A stretch of 64,000 bases of DNA, from assembly GCF_028858725.1 (NCBI RefSeq), contig NC_084763.1, forward strand, positions 3,472,001 to 3,536,000, read 5' to 3'. Shown piece after piece: positions 1-13,200 of this stretch (positions within the stretch are counted from its first letter, which is position 1; each line of letters starts with the position of its first letter). Position numbers and translations under genes: made by a program. The notes under the pieces are model-generated. The model was not told the origin of the DNA, did not search any database, and saw only the letters and a list, made by a program, of their open reading frames with translations. Origin of the DNA: Colius striatus. Lineage: Eukaryota > Chordata > Aves > Coliiformes > Coliidae.

Positions 1-1124
1 AGCTGGAATCATCCTCCTGAAATGAATATGCTTTTCATGACAATCAATCTGTGCTCAACAGGAATTAGCCTGCTTTGTGCTCAGCTGTGACACTGCCCTG
101 AGATTCCTTCAGGGAGGTTTATAGTCTTCTAAAGCCACCTTTCCACAGTCATTTATTTCTTTGTGTAATTGATTTATTGTGGTGCAGGTAAGCATCTGTT
201 AGAAGCTTATAGCAGAATCTAACCAAATGAACGCTGACAGTGCTCACTTGTTAAAGCTTCAGAGCTGCCAAAACCAAACCCAAGAGAAGCAGTGGTGGAG
301 TATTTACTATTTAAAAATAGTAAAATCCTGTCATCTGTGCTTTCCCAAGTGCTGAATCAAGATAGTTACAGTTCCCATTTCAGAGAGGGTGATGTGCCAA
401 CCCCAGCTAAGTTATTTGCATGGGCCCGAGGTTTCAAAGCAGAACCCAGGTATGCTGATGTCCTAGTGCTCCCCTCCTGCCTGTAAGCAATTGACTCTTT
501 GTTTGATAAAAAATACCTTGCTTTGGTAGCAGCAGGTGTCTTGTCAGAACACAGAGATAACCAGGCTGTGTGTGATGTGCAGCGGGTGAATGGAGAGGAG
601 CGTGGAACCTCAGCTGGCTCTGGTCAGCCAGGCTGAGTGCTGAGCCTGGCTGCATCATCGCGTGGGCATCCTCACGCTGGGTCAATGCATTTAGCAGCCT
701 CTCCTCATGACAGTGTGTCAATCCTGATACTCTTTTGGGGAGAGCAGAGAGTAAGAAGCAGGAGGAAGGGCACTGAGATGACTTGCCTTCTGTGTGGCAA
801 CCACAAACTGGGGCATCAAAGTCTTGGTTTTAGGAGGACAATGTGACTATGTCGTGGATGGTTGTGGTTGAGCACAAGGTTAAAGATAAGGGCTTGACTT
901 TAACTTGACAGCTAAGGGAAAGCAGATGCTTCTATTTCCTATTTCATGGGACATGCTTCAGATGAACTGCCTTGACACTGCTGATTGCTGTGTGTGGTAC
1001 TTATTCCTTAGTTATCTGTTGGTTGCTTGGGTTTGGTTTTTATTCCAGACAAGAAAGTGAAGCAGACAGTTGGTGGTTTTGGAGTCTTTCTATTTCTGAC
1101 TCGCTCCCTTTCTCCTGTTTTTAG
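1..1124 (+). other. LANCL2: LANCL2 intron 1 (3' part)
   Basis: Non-coding sequence up to the exon 2 acceptor, with a T-rich polypyrimidine run near 1086-1122. I see no recognisable exon or repeat; open frames here are short and unlike any family. Confidence 0.75.
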
Positions 1125-1242
1125 GTCACTGCTCAGTTCTCAAAACGGATCCAGGCAAAAATCAAGGACCTTCTGCAACAAATGGAAGAAGGGCTGAAGA
1201 CAGCAGACCCACACGACTGCTCTGCCTATACTGGCTGGACTG
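1125..1242 (+). CDS. LANCL2: LANCL2 exon 2
   Basis: 118 nt, 39 codons plus one base. It encodes the N-terminal helix ([19 protein letters not shown]) and the first barrel motif, AYTGWTG, whose last Gly codon is split G|GT with exon 3. The acceptor used is TTTTTAG|GTC. A second AG 12 nt downstream (GCTCAG|TTC, exon from 1137) is in frame and would drop only four residues. The donor is ACTG|GTGAGT. Confidence 0.93.
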
Positions 1243-4200
1243 GTGAGTGCTGGCATTTCAATGAAGTGTGTTTGTGAAATGATGCCAGTGAGTTGACTCA
1301 CAGGAGGAGGTTCTGATATTCTCATAGGAGCAAGAGAAAGATTCTGTTTGTAGGCATCTGTGTGTGTTTCTTTGAACTCTGGACCCTTGGTCACTACTGT
1401 CTGGAATGACTTCTGTCGACTTCAGCAGACAAAGCTGCAGAGAGATCATCGACTTGTTGATCATTGAGAGATCTTTGTCTTGCTCAAGGAGTAGATTTTC
1501 CAAGGCTGCTCTTTCTTTGGGCTTACCTCTTGTTTCTGTAAGGTTTTCTTAACATTAATTAGTCTCACCTCTTTTTGTTCAACTGAGTGTTGGTCAGCAA
1601 TTGTCTGGTGGTAACAACATCTTCTAAACATTGGGGAGGAGTAGATGGGCGGAAGCTTGGAGCCTTCAAGTCTGGAATGTAGATGCTTTGGATGAGCTTG
1701 TCTTGTCTGTTCAAAAATGATAAAAAAGAAAGTGTGAGGAGGAGAAGTATGGAGCTGGGGTCACGAGGCTGTGAAGGCTGTGAGCTCAACAGGCATGTGC
1801 CAGCACTGGTTATTGCTCAGCGTGGGTATCCTGGGAGGGAGCCCTCCTGGGCCTGTGGTTGATGTGGCTCTGCCTTTGGGGTTGATCTCTCCAGTAATGA
1901 ATGATAGGATAAGAGGAAATGGGCTCAGGTTGCACCAAGGGGAGGTTTAGATGGGAGATTAGGAAGGACTTTTTCACTGAGGGGGTTATGAAGCATTGGA
2001 ACAGGCTGCTCAGGGAGGTGGTGGAGTCGCCCTCTGTGGAGATACTGAAGACACATGAATGAGTTGCTGAGGGACATGGGTTAGTTGAGTGATGGGCTTG
2101 GCAGGGTGAGGTGAGGGGTTGGACTCGATGAGCTTAAAGGTCTTTTCCAACTGTAATGATTCTGCGATTCTGCAAGCTACCAAAACATTTTGCCATCTAG
2201 GCCTCTGCAGTGTCCCTTTGCTGTTACAGTGGCATGTTCTATTCCTGCTCAGCCTAGCTCATAGAACCATAGGATGGTAGCAGTTGGAAGGGCCCTGCAG
2301 AGCTCATCCAGCCCCTGCTCAAGCAGGTTCCCCTGGCTCAGGGGGCACAGGAACGTGTCCAGATGGGTTTGGAAACCTCCCGAGAAGGAGCCTCCACACC
2401 CTCCCTGGGCAGCCTGGGCCAGGGCTCCCTCACCTCAGCACCAAAGGAGCTTTTCCTCATGTTTAAGAGGAGCTTTTTGTGTTCCAGCTCGTCACGCTTC
2501 AGCCTTTCAGCACAGCCCGTTTGAAATGTGTCCTGAGGAGATGAGTTCTTTGTGTCATAAGGGGGGAGCGGCTTGGAAGAGCTCTCCAGGCTTTGCCCAT
2601 GCTCAGGCTTAATCCTGGCAATGAAAGGGTAGCTTGCTTTGCTTTCTGCTGGGTGTTTCAGTACAGATGGTGCTGTGGGTGGATGGGTGGGGAGGTTTTA
2701 GACAACTCAGGCTTAAAGAGTGGCTGTGTTTGAAGGTGTGACCGTGAGCTCAGTGAGTGTAGATCATCTCCCGGGGTGGGCTGCTGGCTGCTGGGGAACT
2801 GTGACTGACAGCAGAGGTTAGGGCTGACAGATCAGAGCATGCTGGAGATGAGTCATAACCTAAAAGTAAGGCAGCCATCCTTAGCTGAAACAACAAGCTG
2901 AACAAGTAGCACAATGTGATGTGAGCGGGGTTTTTCCATCCAGTGGAAGGATCACCGGCTACGTCTGTTCCACGTCATAAACTCCTTTCAGTGCTCCTGT
3001 GCAAATGGCTCTGGATAAAAATACTTCAATGATCTAACTTTTAAAACACTTCAGTGCAAACCCTTTCTCCCCACACTTGCTCCTTGCAGCGTTTCGCTGG
3101 TGTGTGAATCAGAAGGTGGAAGCAATGATGAGAGCACCGTTGTGTCCCGACTCTCATCAGCACTGCAGTCCTGTGCAGGCACTGCCCTGTACTTTGTGTC
3201 ACACCTACTGGTGGCACATGACAATCACAGGGCTCATCTTAGAGCCCACCTTGCTTACATGAATGCTCTCTGTGTGTGCCAGATGTGGTGGAGGAGCCAC
3301 AGTAAGGGTGTTGGCACAGGGAACGATGAGATGAGCTGTGAAATCCCAGTGGACAGCCCACAAGTTCCTGTGCCACTGAAGTGCGCTGAGCTCTGCAGCT
3401 CTCCTCTTGCACTCACCTACAAAGGCCTGGAGCACACCCAAGGGTGTCCCAGCACTCCTGTGGCGCCCTGTGTCCTTGGCTGCCCTCAGTAGAGCGCTCT
3501 CCCTGCTCAGAAACCAGTTTGAGGTGCAGTGTGGTCTTGGAGGTCACTGCTTGCCTTCTGCAGGACTATGCTTGCAGTTGGTCTACAAACATCCACTTAG
3601 GTGGCTGTGTTTCACTTCCTTCAGCCTATTTCATTGCAGTTGTAGAGGCTGAGTTGGTTTTGTTTTAATAGAGAGCTGTGTAATGAGGGTTTAATGGAGG
3701 GAAGCTTGCTGTTACCTTCTGGCACTCTCTGGGGACTTGTTTGCATTCTGAGATCCTAGGGGCTCAGCATCTTCTGAAATACATTTCAGGGTTAGAAAGG
3801 ATTGGCAAGTTGATCCCAAAAGCTCATCAAAAGATCCTTTTTTGCAAATCAAATGGAAAACAAGCTCCTTGTTGAGCATCACAGAGTCACAGCACACGAC
3901 AGGTGAGCACAGTGGAGCCAATGCACTGGGTCATACACAGGCTCCTTTCGAGCCTTCAGTGATGGCTCCACCACGTGTTGGTGCCCGTGGCAGGAATGTT
4001 CTTCATTCTCTGCAAACTGGGCTTCAGGCTGACAAGTCCTTTCTACCTTCCTAGTCCCAGTCCAAATGGGAGTGTAACCAAAACCAGCTGGCCTGCTGTT
4101 GCACACGCAGGGCCCTCCACTGACGCGGTTTAAATGCCCACGTGCCAGTTCGCCTTTGAGTCGCCGGTTCAGAGGCACTGAAGAGCGACCACTCAATGTG

Positions 4201-7200
4201 ATATACTTAAAAGGAAGACTAAAGGCAACTCCTCCTTTTCCTGTGCTTCTCCCAGGTATTGCCCTCTTGTACCTGCAACTGTACCGTGTCACCAAAAACC
4301 AGAGCCACTTGCTGCGCTCTCTTGACTACGTGAAGAGAATCCTCCGCAACCTGAACGGCAGAAGAGTGACCTTCCTGTGCGGCGACGCTGGGCCGCTGGC
4401 AGTGGGGGCAGTGGTGTATCACAAGCTCCAGAACGACTCTGAATCCAAAGAATGTGTTGCCAGGTAAGTGGCTGGTTTAGGGGGAAAGGTGTGTCATAGA
4501 ATCACAGAATGGTAGGGGTTGGAAGGGACCTTTAGAGATCATCCAGCCCAACCCCCCTGCAGAAGCAGGGTCACCTAGATCAGGTCACACAGGAACGTGT
4601 CCAGGTAGGTCTTGAAGAGTTCCAAGGAAGGAACCTCCACAACCCCTCTGGGCAGCCTGTGCCAGGGCTCCCTCACTGAAACACTGAGTTTTTTCTTATG
4701 TTTAAGTGGAACTTTTTGTGTTCCAGCTTCATCCCATCACCCCTTGTCCTGTTGCTGGCTACTATAGAAAAGAGGGATGTCCCAACCTCCTGACACCCAC
4801 CCTTTAGATATTTGTAAATGTTAATAAGTTCCCCCCTCAGTCTCCTCTTCTCCAGACTAAACAGCCCCAGTTCCCGCAGCCTTTCCTCGTATGAAAGATG
4901 TTCCAATCCCCTGATCATCTTAGTGGCCCTGTGCTGGCCTCTCTCCAGCAGGGCAGAGTAGAGGGGGAGAAGAACCTCCCTTGACCTGCTGCCCACACTC
5001 TTCTTGATGCATCCCAGGCTGCCATTGGCTTCTTGCCCACGAGGGCACATTGCTGGCTCATGGTCAGTTTATTATCAACCAGCACTCCCAGGTCTCTCTC
5101 TGCAGAGCTGCTCTCCAGCAGGTCACCCCCAGCCTGTCCTGGTGCATGGGGTTGTTCCTTCCCAGCTGCAGGACTCTGCCCTTGTCCTTGTTGAACCTCA
5201 GGAGGTTCCTCTCTGCCCAACTCTCCAGCCGGTCGAGATCCCACTGAATGACAGCACAGCCTCTGGGGAATCAGCCAGTGCTCCCAGTTTGGTGCCAGCA
5301 GAGAACCTGCTGAGGGTACACTCTGTCCCCTCACCCAGGTGGTTGATGAAGATATTGAATCAGACTGGCCCCAGAACCCATCCCTGTGGAACTCCATGGG
5401 TCACAGGCCTCCAACTCGACTCTGTACCATCGATCCCCACCCTCTGGCTCTGTCATTCCGCCAGCAAGTGCCCTGTTCATAGAGAGCATTGGTTCAAGTG
5501 GCCTTAGCAAGTGGAGGTTTGGAGGCCAGGATTAAAGTAAGGGAGAGGCTTCCTCCCCTTGATACATTTTCAGTAGGATGCAAACTAGGTACAAAGTAGG
5601 CTTTTGTCTTTAGCAAAGCTGGCTTCCACTGGGCTCATACCCAGCAGGTTAAGGTGACTCCTCTACCTCTGCAAGAACAGGATGTCCTGGGCATGTCTGT
5701 AGTGAAGCCAGTTTGCATTTTGCCCCATTGAAGTGACACCTAACCAAAACCTGATGCTTACCATTGGCAAGATGTGGTGTTTGTGCAGTGTGTGCTGCTC
5801 CCTCTGAAGCTTTGCTGTTAGCTGTAAATCCATTACAAAACACACACCACATGGATCTGGAAACAGCCAGACACAGACACGGGATCGGTGTGTTAAGAAA
5901 CCAAAGAGGAGTGTTTGCTGAACAGTGAACATCTGAGAAAGAAAAGAGTTCTTAAGTCCAAAGCATGCTTCCAAGAATACACTGTATGAATAGTACAGTG
6001 CCAGGGATCTGCTGTATGTGATACCAGCAGCTCCTTTGTTGTGAGCAGCTTTTCCCTGGTACAAGGCAGGGATGGCATAAACGAGCCATCAGGATGGCAG
6101 CTTGGCCCTGGCAGGATGGTGATGCCAACATTTCTGCCAAGTAATAGTGTCTGAGGGGGTCTGGGGATTGAATTGGGTCTGAATCCAGGTTGCCTCACCC
6201 CTTCTCCCCATTTAAAGTGTCATCGTCTCCATGGTTTCGTCTGATGGCCAGTTTGTTCCGCAACAGGGAGGGAGTGGGCTCGTGGGCTCTTCTAGAGAAG
6301 ACTTTCCCCACCTTCCTTGTCTGATGCAGGTTGTTGCAGCTCCAAAGGACAGTGGTAAGCACAGATTCTGAGCTTCCTGATGAGCTGCTTTATGGCAGAG
6401 CAGGTTACCTCTATGCCTTGCTGTACCTCAACACTGAAATCGGCCCGGACACTGTCCCACAGTCTGCTATCAAAGAGGTAAGGGACTCTCTTCTCTCCAT
6501 TGCTACAAGCATCAGTGAGGCTGCACTGGAATCACTCCTTTGCATCATGCAAGGGATTAAGAGAGGGATGCTGGAGAGGAGGAGGAACCAGAACTGGGGA
6601 CTTGGTCTCCTTCATCCCTCCAGGCAGCAGAAGGCCTTTCCTTGCAGCCCAGCTGGGACTGAGACAGGCCAGTGCAGGTGGATCCATGGCCAGCCATGGG
6701 AACAGATCTCATAGGTAACTCCTTTGGCAGCGTTTGAGGATGAGCAATTGTTAATGAAAAACCTTAAGTCAGAAATGTGAGAATGCTGAAGTGAAGGAGA
6801 ATTGAGTACAGAGAAGATGCATGGCTGTGTTCTGCAGAGGCCAGAGCCAGAGCAAGCAGGCCTGCAAGAAAGGGGTTAGAAATGAGTTGAATGGTGCTGC
6901 TTGTTGGGGCTTATTCTTTGCTGTGGTTTTAGCCACAAAAAAGCAAACCCCTCTGAAGCAAAGCACACAGACAGAAGGCACATGATCTCTCCCTTAGGTG
7001 ATCGAGGCCATCATTGAGTCGGGGAAGAGCTTTGCCAAGGAGGAGCGGAAGGCAGAGCGTTGTCCCCTGCTGTACCAGTGGCACAGGAAGCAGTATGTTG
7101 GGGCAGCCCATGGAGTGGCTGGCATCTATTACATGCTCATGCAGGTAGGAACCTCTCTTGGGGACTGGGGAAGCATTGGCAGGTCTGCTGTGTGTCACAG

Positions 7201-10200
7201 GAATCTTCCCTCTGCAGCACAGGCCTGTGCAGGGATGGTGGCTCAGGGCTCACAGGTTGAAGAGCAACAGTGAGGTGCCTTCCTACATCCTCAGACTTAC
7301 TTCTAGTGCCTGCAGTTAGACCAGCTGAATATGCACTTACTCATTGTCCATCACTCCTCAATTTTTTGCTGTTTTTAAGTGAGTGCACCTGGTGCCTCCT
7401 GCCCTCCATATACCCTTGCTCTTTTCTATGACTTTCTATGACAGTGGTGACTTTCCCTACTGTCTTGAATCTTTTGGAAGTCTATCCTTGATCACACATT
7501 AGTCTTCATTATGCTTTTGTCCTTTAGATCTTCTTCCTCTTCCTTATTTCCCCAAAAGTCTGATGCTCCTTGGTTCATTTATGGCCCCTGCTCTCCTCTT
7601 ACTGTCATCCTGAGTGACATTCCTCTCTTCCTTATACCTCCTGTTCCCACCCTTAAGTCCATTCCCCCCTGCCCTGAGATTATGATTTCATTCAGACCTG
7701 TGTATCTTATTTCTGCTGCACAGTTTGGACAAAGAGCCTGGAAGTTCACTGTAGAAGGTGGCCAACATTTGTATTGTACCTGTTTCTGGTTTTCAGAGGT
7801 GCTGCCAGTTTGTGCATCTTTGTGAACACTGCTTTGCTTACCAGCTCTTGCAGAACACCTTTCCTTCAGGCAAGTGGAAGGATTGTACCTCCTGGCAGCC
7901 TGAAGCTGTTTGCAGCAGTCCACTGGGGAAGTGACTGAGCTGCTATTTGGTGTTGCCATTTGCTCATTGGTTCCTCATCTGCAAAAGATGATCTTAAGCT
8001 CACTACAGCCATTTTCTTCAGTGACTATCTCACTGCTCCAGTTTACTCTGCCCTTATCTTTACTTCCTGCTTGCTTCAACAAGGTGGTCCACCCCCTTCC
8101 AGCTCCTCCATCTTCCATTTATCCTTTCCTTGCTCTGCTAGGTTTCCTTAGAAACATCCAGCCTGTTTAAAGCCTCCATCCACCCTTCATTTCCTTATTC
8201 AGGCTTGATGGCAGATACAATTGCACAGTGCTTTGTGGTGTAAGCAGAAGTTACTCTGCCTCTGTGTTACAATAGAAACTGTCTTGTCTTTGACATAGGA
8301 TTGCTGCTTTGGGGAGTCACCACAAAGCCATTGTTGATGCAGCATCAGATTCCTGTCCCTTCTCTCTACCTTCAATACTGTGAGTCATGCAGGGTTGAGT
8401 CACCCACTGCAGAAGGCAGATTGGAGCCCATCCTTTCCCCATCCCTCCCACGCCACACCAGGGGGATTTTACTCCCTCTCAGCAAAGAATTCCAGAGATG
8501 GTTTGTGAGTGGTTGGTTGAGAGCAAAAATCAGGTGCTGAACGTAGCACCTGAGGTCTGAAGGCCACTGGTCATCATTTGTGTGTGACACCTCCATGAGG
8601 AGACCTGTTTTGCTGTGGTAATTTACAGAAGACTACTACAGGCATGTTCCATACCTCACCCAGGAGGCAGAGGGGAAGTTCTGAAGTGCTAGGGAGGGAA
8701 TGTTTAATCCTCACCTCTTTCACTAACCCTGAGGCAAAAGTGTCTCTTTGTCCAGAGAGTCAGGACACATACCTGCAGGTTGCAGTTTTGCTGCTGGAAG
8801 TAGCAGCTTGGGTGAAGGACTCCTTTGTACTCACATCTTTTTGGAGGCACAAGGTGAAAAGGAGCTTTGTCTCAGGCTCTGCTCTCTTTTGTTTTTACCT
8901 GCCAGGGACCTTGCCTTGCACACCTCACCACTGAAGGCAGTTATTGCTAGTGCCTTCTGCTGCAGGGGTGAAATCAAAGCCCTGAAACAGCTTCCCCCAG
9001 AGCCTCCCTACCCCTCAGCTCTCACCTCCACCGTGTTGCTCCTGGGAAGCTGCTCTGGCTTCAGCTGTGCTGCTGCTGGGGAGCAGCCTGAAGGTTCCTG
9101 TTCTGCTCAGAAAAGCACAGAGGTGGAGTTTCCTTGAGGGACCTGGTCTAGCAAAGCTTTCCTGGCTGAGGCAAAACAGAGGCTTTTTGGGGTTCTTTTC
9201 AGGTTCTTGAGAACACAGCTATTGCAAGTCCTCCTTCACTTGTGGCAGTGTGCTCACCCATTGAATCTGCTGGGGAAGGGTGAAACTCTGTCACTTTGGC
9301 TTGGCAACAAAGACAAGCTGTTGAAGAAAAGCAGATCAGTTATTAGGCTCCTGGAGGCTCCACTAGCTGTAGCTGTCCCCACAGCTTGTAGGAATTCCAG
9401 CAGTCACCTAGGCTGTGTGAAAATTAAGAGCTCTGCTGTGAAAACACCGTAACATGGGCTGGTCCAGGAGAGAATGGCAACAAAGAACAGCTGCAGACCC
9501 CACAGACACTCAGCTTCTGAACCTTTCACAAGGGTTGGTGGCTATAGTCTCCTTTGGGCTGTGGAATCACAGCATCCCAGCATGGGGAGAGGGCTGGAGG
9601 GGCCCTGCAGAGCTGCTCCAGCCCCTGCTAAAGCAAGTTCCCCTCTCTCAGGGGGCACAGGAACGTGTCCAGGTGGGGTTGGAAACCTCACCTCAGCACC
9701 AAATGAGTCTTTCCTTGTGTTTAAGTGGGACTTTGTGTGTTCCAGCTTGTGCCCATTACCCCTTGTCCTGTCTCTGGCCACCACAGAACAAAAGACTGGC
9801 CCCATCCTCTTGACATCCTCCTTTTAAACACTTGTAGGTGTTAATGGGATGCAATCCAAGGCGATTTGCTTTCAGTGGTGGCTGCTATGTGATTGTGGGA
9901 CCATCTGTCAACCTCCATCTTTGCTCCTCTTAATACTGTGCAGTCTGCTAATGGTTTCTTGCAGCTCTTTCACCTGCCACTGCAGCTCCACATCCTTACC
10001 ATTGGTGGGGATGTACCTAAACACCCCTGAACTAGAAGACATGAGAAAGAGGCTTCAGAAGAGTTTGTAGGACAAAGCCATTGGAGACACAGATTCAGGG
10101 GGGGTTTTGTATATGGTAGAGAACATGAACCTTGAGAAACCTTTGCTGGGTATGCCACTGATTACCCTCCTCTTCATTGGTTGGGGTGTAAATGGAGGAC

Positions 10201-13200
10201 AGCTCATAGGATAATGGTCCATTGTTATGTTACACTGGATAAATTCACGTGGTTACACATCAGTTATGACATATCACATTTCTAGACTCATGTAAGCCTT
10301 TGTATCTTTATGTAGACTATTACTGTGCATCAATTGCTGTTATTATAAACAGTTGATACAAATAATGTGGACAGCTTTGTCCACATCAGTTGTTTTAAGA
10401 CCCAAAAGTGTGACCTGCTGTGGTTGAAGTGTGTGTCACATGGCTACAAAACCACCTCCCCCAGGTGTTCTCTCTTTTTAAGGTATCAAGAGAGGCCTGG
10501 AAGCCTTGGCAATCCACCTCCTGTTCTCATTTCTTGCATAGTCTTTCTGTGTCACCTCCATTAGGTGACAACTTGGTGCCCCAGTTTGTCCCTGCAGTAG
10601 CTGTAAAAGCCCTTCGGACGTTAATTAAACCTCTACGAGGGGATTTGGAGCAAGGGCATGGATGTAGGAGCCTTGCAAAGGGATCATAGGAGGTGATGCA
10701 CAGTCTGCTGCTGCTTCTGTTCATGGTTTTGATAGTGGGTTTGTTGATGTTTCCTCCAGCCAGTTGCAAAGGTGGAGCAGGAGACCCTGGCAGAGCTGGT
10801 GAAGCCGAGCATCGACTACGTGCGACACAAAAGGTTCCGCTCCGGGAATTACCCGTCCTCGCTGAGCAACGAGACTGACAGGCTGGTGCACTGGTGCCAC
10901 GGGGCCCCAGGAGTCATCCACATGCTCATGCAGGCTTATAAGGTCAGTCACTCCCTGGCCATAGGCTCTGGAACCCCCAGAACGTACAGATGAGGTGCCC
11001 CTGAGCTCAGGCTTCTCTTCTCCAGGCTGAACAGCCCCAGGGCCCGCAGCCTTTCCTCCTCACACCCATGTTCCAGCCCCTCAGCACCTTGGCAGCCCTC
11101 TGACCTAAATGATTTGAATCTTCCTCCTCAGAGCTGGTCAGAATCCTGTTGGTTCTCAAAGGCCCAGGTTTGTGTGTCTTGCCAAAGAACATCTCTCCAT
11201 TATTGATACAGAGCTCTGGGGGCCCCAATGCCAGAGCAAAGGCCACAGGCCCTGCCAAGGGCATCAGTGTCACCGTTGAGCTCCACAAGCCCAATCTTTG
11301 CTCTTCTCCATCCTTAATTAGGTTTGCCATCTCCCTTCTGTTGGGCACTTGTGGCTGACATTTCAAAGGACACCAGTTAAATGAATGCAAGTGGATTCTT
11401 GCTTTTGACAGCTCTCCTTGGCAGCTTCCCTGGTGGGGCTCTGGGTGGGCTGAGGAGAAGCAGCCTTGGTTTAGGGGACAGTTACCCATGCTGCCAGCTG
11501 AACTGTGCACAACAAATCCCTTACAGCACTGCTGAATGTAGCAGCAGGTACAGTTGCTTTTCCTTTGGGCTGTGGTAGAAGGCTGGCTAAACACTGCAGG
11601 CTTCTTTCCCACACCCCAACCCCTTCCTTGTCAGTAGTAGAATCACAGAATCATTTTGGTTGTTAAAGCCCTTGAAGCTCCTGGTGTCCCAGCCCTCCCC
11701 TCACCCTGCCCAGCCCAGCACTAACCCACAGCCCTCAGCACCCCAGCTCCATGCCTTTGGGATCCCTCCAGGGCTGGGCACTCCCTCAGCTCCCTGGGCA
11801 GCCTGGCACAGGGGCTGACACCCCTCTCAGGGAAAAAGCTCTGCCTCTGATCTAAAACCTCCCCTGGCACAACATAAGGCTGTTTCCTCTTGTCCTGTTG
11901 CTCCTTGGGAGCAGAGACCAACCCCCCTCAGCCACAGCCTCCAGTCAGAGGGCTGCAGAGAGTGATCATGTCCCCAGCACAAAGTGATTTGCAGGAGATA
12001 GGAGGGACAGGACCAAGTTCTGTCCATCAGCCTCCTTTCTGACCTCTTGTTATGTTTAAGGTGATGGGCCATCTGCTCCTTTCCTTTGTATATTCTGCTT
12101 CTTGAAGACTAGACAAGAAGAGCTGAGCCTAATGCTTTGCTGGTTGTGCTTTCCCTCAGGCACAGGGGACCTGGGTTTGTCCTGGAAATCAAAAGCTGCT
12201 GCCAGGCCTTCATTCAGAACGTTACAGCTGCCAAAGTCTGTTCAGAGAGAGGGATTTTCTTTACCAGGCTTATGCATTTGAGAATCTTGCATGTTAATTG
12301 CTTCTGTTACCTCCTGAAGTAGCCTGGCAGGGGATGCAATGAGATTCTCTCATGCATTTTGGAAGTTTCTGTGCAGGGAAAGGTGAAGCAACTTGGTGGG
12401 AAGAGAAACCCCATCTCTGGGGTCCAGCTGCCTTTTGCTTTCGTTAGCACTTCAATCTCTCTGTGTGTTTATTCCCTGTTTTCATGCCCCAGACTTTTAA
12501 AGAGGACAAATACCTGAAGGATGCCATGGAGTGCAGTGATGTCATCTGGCAGAGGGGTCTGTTGAGGAAAGGCTACGGGATCTGCCACGGCACCGCTGGC
12601 AACGGCTACTCCTTCCTGTCCCTCTATAACCTAACTCAGGACAAAAAGTACCTCTACCGAGCCTGCAAGGTGAGCCTGGGGCACCCCACTGCTCCCTGGG
12701 GATGGGGCAGCAGGTCCAGCTCTTGCTCTCCAAAGGCACAAATGCTCTGTGTGGGGTGGGGATGGAGGGAACTGGATGGGCCTTCAGCCTGCCTCGAGGC
12801 TGCTGTTCCTCTCTGAGATCCACTGTCCTCAGCTCCTCCAGTGCTTGGAGTCTTTTGTAATTACTTGCTTTCAGACTAGTGTCTGTCTGAAAGCAGAGAG
12901 CCCTGAATTTGGCTTGTTCATTGGCTCACTTGGGTTTCTTTCATCAGTACAAATTGCAGAGAAAGCCTTCTTGCAGTCAGCATCTTTCCCCTGGAACGGT
13001 GCAGATTCTGCTGTCAGCTCCCTGCTGGCACCTACCAAAGGAGGAGGCTTTCCCTGCCTCTCTCTCCTCATCTCATAAGACTTTTGGGTTTGGTTTGTTG
13101 GGCTGTTTCTTCAGCTTCACTCCAAAAAAACAAAAGGCAGAGACTGAGGTCAGGTGCCTGGAGTCCCCATGAGGTTGCTGTGGCAGAGGGGCTGTGTGCT

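Larger units (their letters stand above)
1243..4255 (+). other. LANCL2: LANCL2 intron 2
   Basis: About 3.0 kb. It contains a sense CR1 fragment (about 1886-2177) and an antisense CR1 fragment (about 2262-2490). The remainder, including 2500-4250, is unremarkable unique sequence. Confidence 0.85.
10943..12492 (+). other. LANCL2: LANCL2 intron 6
   Basis: About 1.55 kb with two antisense CR1 pieces (about 11005-11102 and 11637-11975) separated by unique sequence. Confidence 0.85.

Noticed and set aside
5004..5507. 167-codon plus-strand frame
   Set aside because: Antisense shadow of the CR1 ORF2 at 4495-5462.
11007..11612. 201-codon minus-strand frame in LANCL2 intron 6
   Set aside because: Partly CR1-derived, no recognisable domain, antisense to a well-supported intron; chance frame.
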